Shown piece by piece: positions 9,101 through 15,990 of a stretch of 15,990 bases of DNA. Under the pieces are notes generated by a model. It did no database searches and had not been told where the DNA came from. It saw nothing but the letters and a program-made list of their open reading frames with translations. The DNA is taken from positions 7,710 to 23,699 of the forward strand of contig JAOXYB010049724.1 in the NCBI GenBank assembly GCA_028565635.1. Reading direction: 5' to 3'. Origin of the DNA: Phoronis ovalis. Its lineage: Eukaryota > Phoronida > Phoronidae. A program made the translations under genes and the position numbers. Within the stretch, counting starts at the first letter, position 1, and the number at the start of each line of letters is the position of its first letter.

Positions 9101-11204
9101 CAGCTGGTCACTGCTGCATGTTTTTACAGAGGCTATGATACCAACCATTTCCATATTTAAACTGACCTCATTTAAATGCCACAAAGGTCATACTAATAAT
9201 AATAAATCTACAACTTATCAGACAAAGAACAACTTGTACTTACATTAATGTCCACCCAGCTATTCTATATTGTGTAACTGTTTTAAAGTCTGTTTTTTTA
9301 TTAAATGTACACTTATAATATAAGGGTAACACAACATTGGAGCAATTCAGAGTTGGACTTTAAGATTAAAATACTGTTTATGCCCATCTGTTTTTAATTC
9401 AACTCACTAGCTTGATAAGATATCTTGACATCTTTATTTACCAACTACTTGATGTTAGGACTGTTTTTTTTTAATTGACAGTCAATTATTTAGTCTCTAA
9501 AGAAACAGAAAACTTTGTTCACCATCACGGTATCATCGCAACCTCTACAGCGCTACTGTCAACATCTCGTACAGGTGGGATACAGAAGATGTGATGACGA
9601 AAGTTACTGATTGTGCCCTTAAACTTACTAACCCAATTAGTCAAGTTTAACACAGTAAACAATAGTTACCTTTATTTTTTTATGACTATTTTAATGCCCA
9701 AGCAACATGAGTGATTTATTGACAGATGCACAATTTGTTCATTATGTCTAGGAATCTTAATCTCTTTATTAAAGATGACATAACAGAACAAAATCATAAT
9801 AAAACAAGCTATTTTTTGGGGATCTGTGTTAATCCCTTTCTGTGGATCAATTGCCTACACACAAATACTTACTTGCAAAGCAAATGAAATGCTGCTGGAC
9901 ATCGGTCACAGCACAATAGGTCACCGCCTTCTTTACAACTGTCACAGCAGTCATGGTTCACAGCATTTTTTGGTCTTCTATACGACCCAGCAGGTCTATC
10001 TGGCTTTTTCTTCTTACTGGGTTCTTCACTTTGAGGTGGCGCCACCAGTTTCTGGATTTGCTGAAAAAAGTATGCAGTGCATTATAGCTTTGTCAGTGAG
10101 CTATATACTTCGCCTGTCTTAAAATGGCATATACAAATATCGTATATATAATTTAGTATGGTAAACCCCAGTACAAATAACATGCTAATAACAAAGTAAG
10201 GTGGTTCCACTTTTAGGTGTACAGGGATGGCATGGAATACTCTAAGAAGATTCCTCCAACCACATATTAAATGCTTTATTACATACTATTTATTATATGT
10301 ATATGCATTGATCACTCATCTTTATTAGTGCTTTCACCCCTACAGTACAAGTAAACGCAGAACAGTCAGGACTGTCTAAGAAAGAACGGTTTGTGCTAAT
10401 TATGTATTTCCAAACTAATTTTTCACTAGTGTTTCTATCCAACACATACAAGTGAACAGCTATGTATGTAAAGGCGTAATCCAGATAGCACCATTAGAAA
10501 TGGCTAGTAGGTTTGTAGTAGACTAAATATGCAGACGAGTGGAAAAAATGGCTTTTCAGTCACACAGCTATTCCGCACTCAACCTTGGAGAAATGCTAAG
10601 CAGGTTAGTCATTTACCACTCTTCATTAATCAGTCATGGACAACACTTGTTTGAAAGACATGATCAGTTGTCTAGATACTTTTACCAAATTTATGGAAAT
10701 TAGAAAACAAAGATATTTTAAATAACTGCATTTTAAATGTAAATATACAGCATATACAAGAAATGTCATTTTTTAATCATAAATTAGTATGACATTGCTA
10801 ACATATCAGTCAGATAAACCTAGGACAAATTTTGCATGGAATGCGAGCTGTGATTTTTGCAATATCTCCATTAGTTTTTTAGTACACATGAGCCAGTTTC
10901 GTAGCAGCTGAAACCTGTCAAACCTTTCATAAATTAAAACAGCCACAATCCTACAAGGCGAGTTCAAACACGTAAAACTGAAATTAATCAACTGGGTATC
11001 TTAAAGACAAGAAGTATATACTTCGTATTCAAACCTGGAAGTGCAAGCATATAAAATAAAGTCCGAAAATGATTGCAAAGCCAGAGAAACATGGCAAGAT
11101 GGCGACTTCAAAAACTCACGAAAGTGATTTCAGGTTTAATATCAAAACAAACTTACCTCCATGAGACCGCCAGATGTGTCCAAATCATATATTGTTTCAC
11201 TCAT
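68..11204 (-). CDS. PHF12: PHD finger protein 12 (Pf1), 12 coding exons, C-terminus beyond left edge
   Basis: PHF12 is a nuclear corepressor subunit that works with Sin3, HDACs and MRG15 (established for the family). Exons on the minus strand are 11157-11204, 9873-10060, 7329-7407, 5905-6148, 5206-5323, 4802-4934, 4162-4332, 2764-2907, 1863-2547, 1272-1397, 557-691 and 68-163. All junctions are GT-AG and the phases join without a break (2167 nt, about 722 residues; human PHF12 has about 1000). PHD1 ligands are C55, C58, C67, C70, H75, C78, C95 and C98. PHD2 ligands are C221, C224, C236, C239, H244, C247, C262 and H265. [11 protein letters not shown] segment at 157-179 matches the Sin3/MRG15-binding region. 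Residues 376-603 are a low-complexity linker, and an FHA domain begins at about 716. The start codon is fixed by the conserved N-terminus. The FHA remainder and stop codon are off the window. Identification is very secure; small junction errors are possible without cDNA. Confidence 0.97.
164..556 (-). other. PHF12 intron 11
   Basis: 393 bp of AT-rich intron; I see no repeat or RNA gene in it. Confidence 0.85.
557..691 (-). CDS. PHF12: PHF12 coding exon 11 (conserved helical segment before the FHA domain)
   Basis: Residues 646-690. [20 protein letters not shown] aligns with human INMLDEKLIKFLALQRIH and is followed by QLLPQK and a Gly/Lys-rich spacer. The acceptor is ttattccag and the donor CCAG|gtaaac. 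Confidence 0.93.
692..1271 (-). other. PHF12 intron 10
   Basis: 580 bp of AT-rich intron without recognisable features. A plus-strand open frame that begins at 1040 has no similarity I recognise. Confidence 0.85.
1272..1397 (-). CDS. PHF12: PHF12 coding exon 10 (end of linker and start of conserved helix)
   Basis: Residues 604-645. A Ser-rich stretch is followed by [15 protein letters not shown], which aligns with human MVDLTNSLRAFMDVNG just before the FHA domain. The acceptor is cttgcag and the donor GCTG|gtaag. Phase 1 on both sides matches exons 9 and 11. Confidence 0.88.
1398..1862 (-). other. PHF12 intron 9
   Basis: 465 bp, of which about 190 bp are the palindromic repeat copy A (1532-1722). 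The rest is unremarkable. Confidence 0.85.
1532..1722. mobile_element. Palindromic short repeat, copy A (MITE-like), in PHF12 intron 9
   Basis: The left arm has GGTCTGTC followed by CTTTTAGTTGTACGGGAGG. The right arm, reverse-complemented, has GGGCTATTCAACTTTTAG then TTGTACAATGGGGAGG. The arms thus share GT/CTRTT...CTTTTAGTTGTAC...GGGAGG in opposite orientation across about 190 bp, with no coding capacity. The same arms occur at 15811-15964 and once at 10200-10230. Confidence 0.6.
1863..2547 (-). CDS. PHF12: PHF12 coding exon 9 (conserved helix, then long Ser/Thr/Asn-rich linker)
   Basis: Residues 376-603. The first part, [19 protein letters not shown], aligns with human WLCSVVALQCSILKHLSAK. 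The rest is low-complexity, rich in Ser, Thr, Asn and Val, with a four-Asn run. It carries one IKQE at 422-425 that fits the SUMO consensus, followed by a [10 protein letters not shown] phospho-type stretch. The donor is CCAG|gtatgt. The open frame continues past both splice sites, but those extensions are intronic. Confidence 0.92.
2764..2907 (-). CDS. PHF12: PHF12 coding exon 8 (Pro-rich segment)
   Basis: Residues 328-375, starting [18 protein letters not shown], like human VPDAIKSQYQFPPPL. A Pro/Glu-rich stretch follows, ending in LEDQED. Two donors overlap (GAC|gtaggt and GACGTAG|gtgtat). Only the first joins in frame to the WLAGVV of the next exon. Confidence 0.91.
2908..4161 (-). other. 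PHF12 intron 7
   Basis: 1254 bp of AT-rich intron. I see no exon-like homology, long repeat or structured RNA. Confidence 0.85.
4162..4332 (-). CDS. PHF12: PHF12 coding exon 7 (conserved region after PHD finger 2)
   Basis: Residues 271-327. It encodes [20 protein letters not shown] and then [18 protein letters not shown], matching the human segment containing VKVDFLNRIHKKHPP. The acceptor lies in a T-rich tract ending in tag, and the donor is AAG|gtgatt, which is weaker than its neighbours but supported by phase and homology. Confidence 0.93.
4333..4801 (-). other. PHF12 intron 6
   Basis: 469 bp, AT-rich, with A-runs near 4722-4731 and 4779-4786. Nothing else seen. Confidence 0.85.
4802..4934 (-). 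CDS. PHF12: PHF12 coding exon 6 (bulk of PHD finger 2)
   Basis: Residues 226-270. [13 protein letters not shown] and [16 protein letters not shown] carry the ligands C236, C239, H244, C247, C262 and H265, so this finger is C4HC2H as in human. The acceptor is ttgttccag and the donor CTTGTA|gtgagt. Confidence 0.96.
5206..5323 (-). CDS. PHF12: PHF12 coding exon 5 (basic linker and first ligands of PHD finger 2)
   Basis: Residues 187-226. It contains [20 protein letters not shown], then [19 protein letters not shown] with PHD2 ligands C221 and C224; human has [21 protein letters not shown]. The acceptor is gttcag and the donor AACAG|gtgggt. This split of the Arg codon is required to join the [10 protein letters not shown] of the next exon. 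Confidence 0.95.
5324..5904 (-). other. PHF12 intron 4
   Basis: 581 bp, AT-rich; nothing recognisable. Confidence 0.85.
5905..6148 (-). CDS. PHF12: PHF12 coding exon 4 (acidic/Ser linker and Sin3/MRG15-interaction segment)
   Basis: Residues 106-186. It opens with a charged Ser-rich linker ([18 protein letters not shown]) and an acidic patch, then [20 protein letters not shown] at 157-176. That segment aligns with human [20 protein letters not shown], in the region reported to bind Sin3 and the MRG domain of MRG15. The exon ends in HHILPG, as in human ALPG. The acceptor is tatttttcag and the donor CCTG|gtgagt. Confidence 0.93.
6521..6537. repeat. TA dinucleotide microsatellite
   Basis: About seven and a half TA units in PHF12 intron 3. 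Confidence 0.8.
6858..7042. repeat. C-rich (G-rich on minus strand) tract in PHF12 intron 3
   Basis: Several runs of four to nine C alternate with AT-rich pieces. GGAGGGGG (6859-6866) can pair with CCCCCTCC (6885-6892) in a short hairpin. This composition is unlike the surrounding AT-rich intron and may be the remnant of an old repeat. Confidence 0.5.
7329..7407 (-). CDS. PHF12: PHF12 coding exon 3 (end of PHD finger 1)
   Basis: Completes codon 79 (Asn) and encodes [19 protein letters not shown] with the last two PHD1 ligands, C95 and C98, then KIGATPD. The acceptor is tttgtag and the donor gtaagc. The 79-nt length restores phase 0. Confidence 0.95.
7470..7683. repeat. Cluster of AGGTCA-type half-sites in PHF12 intron 2
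   Basis: TGACCTTTAGGTCA (7470-7483) is an everted pair with a 2-bp spacer, followed by AGGTCA at 7486, AGTTCA at 7626, AGGTCA at 7646, AGGTCA at 7657, AGGTTCA at 7667 and a final AAGTCA near 7678. Further degenerate copies (AAGTTCA, AAGTCA) lie between them. It may be a decayed simple repeat built on GGTCA rather than a selected nuclear-receptor element. Confidence 0.5.
7935..7950. repeat. TTAA tetranucleotide repeat
   Basis: Four TTAA units in a row in PHF12 intron 2. Confidence 0.8.
9873..10060 (-). CDS. PHF12: PHF12 coding exon 2 (basic stretch and first two thirds of PHD finger 1)
   Basis: Residues 17-78 plus two bases of codon 79. It begins QIQKLVAPP, then a basic segment ([16 protein letters not shown]), then six PHD1 zinc ligands in [19 protein letters not shown] and PAAFHLLC. 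The acceptor is ttttttcag and the donor is gtaagt. This block is almost identical to human PHF12. Confidence 0.97.
10200..10230. repeat. Lone arm of the palindromic repeat family, in PHF12 intron 1
   Basis: GGTGGTTCCACTTTTAGG followed by TGTACAGGGATGG matches the arm sequence of copies A and B. I cannot see a convincing partner arm nearby, so this may be a decayed or truncated copy. Confidence 0.45.
11095..11106 (+). promoter_or_regulatory. YY1-like site in the first intron of PHF12
   Basis: CAAGATGGCGAC fits the YY1 core AAGATGGCG. It lies about 100 bp downstream of the PHF12 start codon, read on the opposite strand from that gene. YY1 sites often lie just downstream of housekeeping gene starts. 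Motif evidence only. Confidence 0.4.
11157..11204 (-). CDS. PHF12: PHF12 coding exon 1 (start codon, N-terminal motif)
   Basis: Encodes [16 protein letters not shown], residues 1-16, which matches the start of vertebrate PHF12 ([11 protein letters not shown] is identical). The ATG has A at -3, and no earlier in-frame ATG is apparent just upstream. The donor is GGAG|gtaagt and the exon ends in phase 0. Confidence 0.95.
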
Positions 11205-11544
11205 GATGAATACCTTATATGTACCTTTCTTCAAGTCAAATATCAAAGATATAAGATGTTAAATAGATAGTTCTATTAGATGTCAAAAACTGACAAACAG
11301 ACCATGTCTGTTCCCGAGAAAAACAAGTTGACAACCAAAAACTCTATCTTTAACAAGCTATAAAAAAGAAATGGTGAAGAATCAAAGAATAAAATTTGCG
11401 TCACCACTTTGGATTTTTGTGCTCTAAATAGTCCTTAACTTTTACGAATTTTATTCAATGCACTAGCTTACAAACGACAAATATTCATCGATAACAGTGA
11501 CATCTCGGCAACTTGGTCTTGGCGCAATGTCGGACGGCCATTCC

Positions 11545-11555
11545 ACGCATGCGCC
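11545..11555. promoter_or_regulatory. NRF1-like site
   Basis: ACGCATGCGCC contains the GCATGC-centred palindrome that fits the NRF1 consensus YGCGCAYGCGCR with one mismatch. It sits in the CpG-rich core of the divergent promoter, 341 bp from the PHF12 ATG and 479 bp from the LRRC47 ATG. Binding is inferred from the motif only. Confidence 0.55.
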
Positions 11556-11574
11556 ATGACCGCATGGAGAAGTT

Positions 11575-11586
11575 TGCGCCTGCGCT
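11575..11586. promoter_or_regulatory. Second NRF1-like site
   Basis: TGCGCCTGCGCT has two GCGC half-sites with NRF1 spacing and a C in place of the central A. It lies about 20 bp from the first site, and paired sites are common in NRF1 promoters. Confidence 0.45.
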
Positions 11587-12033
11587 GATAGAGGCTTTAA
11601 AAATTAGAAGAAACAAGTTATTACATATCTTCAAAGCAGTCTTGAAGTATTCCACAATTACTTGCTTTGTATATATTTTTAAAATAACAAATATCTACAT
11701 ATCCAAAAGCAATCAACTAGTGACAACATATTTAGCTTATTTTACAAAAGTTTATTCAGATTTCTCTGTTCCGATTTCTAATTTTAAACAGCTTTGAATT
11801 AAGCGAAATTTGCTAGAAGTATCGAAATTGGGCTGGTGTTAATCACAATGTATATTTTCTACGAATACCAATTAGGCGTATTTGATAAACCATAGCCTTG
11901 TAACTTGTGATATTGTCGTTGTATCGGTACTTTATCTGGTGAATATGCTGGAGGTAAAGTTATCCCCCGTGGTGAAAATTGCAATTATACTCCCCAAAGA
12001 GGACGCTTCTCGGATACTTCCGTCTGCGTCGGC

Positions 12034-15990
<3,957 letters not shown>

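Larger units (their letters stand above)
7408..9872 (-). other. PHF12 intron 2, the longest in the window
   Basis: 2465 bp, strongly AT-rich. It holds the AGGTCA-type half-site cluster near its 3' end and the TTAA repeat. From about 7960 to 9870 I see no coding homology, RNA gene or clear repeat. Confidence 0.8.
10061..11156 (-). other. PHF12 intron 1
   Basis: 1096 bp between the 16-codon first exon and the PHD1 exon. It contains the lone repeat arm (10200-10230) and the YY1-like site near the donor; the rest is featureless. Confidence 0.85.
11205..12033. promoter_or_regulatory. Divergent intergenic region between PHF12 and LRRC47
   Basis: 829 bp separate the two start codons, which point away from each other, so this segment must hold both 5' UTRs and probably one shared promoter. 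The middle (about 11515-11590) is locally richer in CpG than the AT-rich surroundings and carries NRF1-like palindromes. I see no well-placed TATA box. Transcription start sites cannot be read from sequence, and non-coding first exons further away are possible. Confidence 0.75.

Noticed and set aside
9826-10122. 98-codon plus-strand open frame
   Set aside because: Antisense shadow of the PHF12 PHD1 exon.
11359-11367. TATA box (TATAAAAAA)
   Set aside because: AT-rich chance match, about 670 bp from the gene whose strand it reads with, and on the wrong strand for PHF12.

Overview
This window is animal nuclear DNA. Coding sequence is split into short exons with GT...AG introns of about 0.2 to 2.5 kb, the non-coding DNA is AT-rich, and there are no operons or ribosome binding sites. 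Two widely conserved metazoan genes lie head to head, and both run off the window. The proteins align with their human counterparts through whole domains but differ in the linkers, which suggests an invertebrate. I cannot name the phylum or species from sequence alone.

Left two thirds (68-11204, minus strand): PHF12 (Pf1), a two-PHD-finger subunit of a Sin3/HDAC corepressor complex. Twelve coding exons can be placed with consistent phase, giving the start codon and about 722 residues: the N-terminal segment, PHD finger 1, the Sin3/MRG15-binding segment, PHD finger 2, a conserved central region, a long Ser/Thr/Asn-rich linker, a short conserved helix-like region, and the first strand of the FHA domain. 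The rest of the FHA domain and the stop codon lie left of position 1.

Middle (11205-12033): an 829-bp gap between the two start codons, probably a shared divergent promoter. It has a CpG-rich core at about 11515-11590 with two NRF1-like palindromic sites.

Right third (12034-15485, plus strand): LRRC47. Four coding exons encode 441 residues: an N-terminal leader, seven to eight leucine-rich repeats, a Lys/Gly-rich linker, and most of a B3/B4 domain related to the one in phenylalanyl-tRNA synthetase beta. The final exon or exons lie right of 15990.

The introns hold the less ordinary material: a 242-bp near-perfect foldback element with TA ends (14982-15223), a second short palindromic repeat family with two two-armed copies and one lone arm, a 32-bp tandem repeat, a cluster of nuclear-receptor half-sites, and a C-rich tract. 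I found no tRNA, rRNA, CRISPR, viral or bacterial features. Nothing links the two genes in one pathway beyond their probable shared promoter: PHF12 acts on chromatin, and the role of LRRC47 is poorly known.
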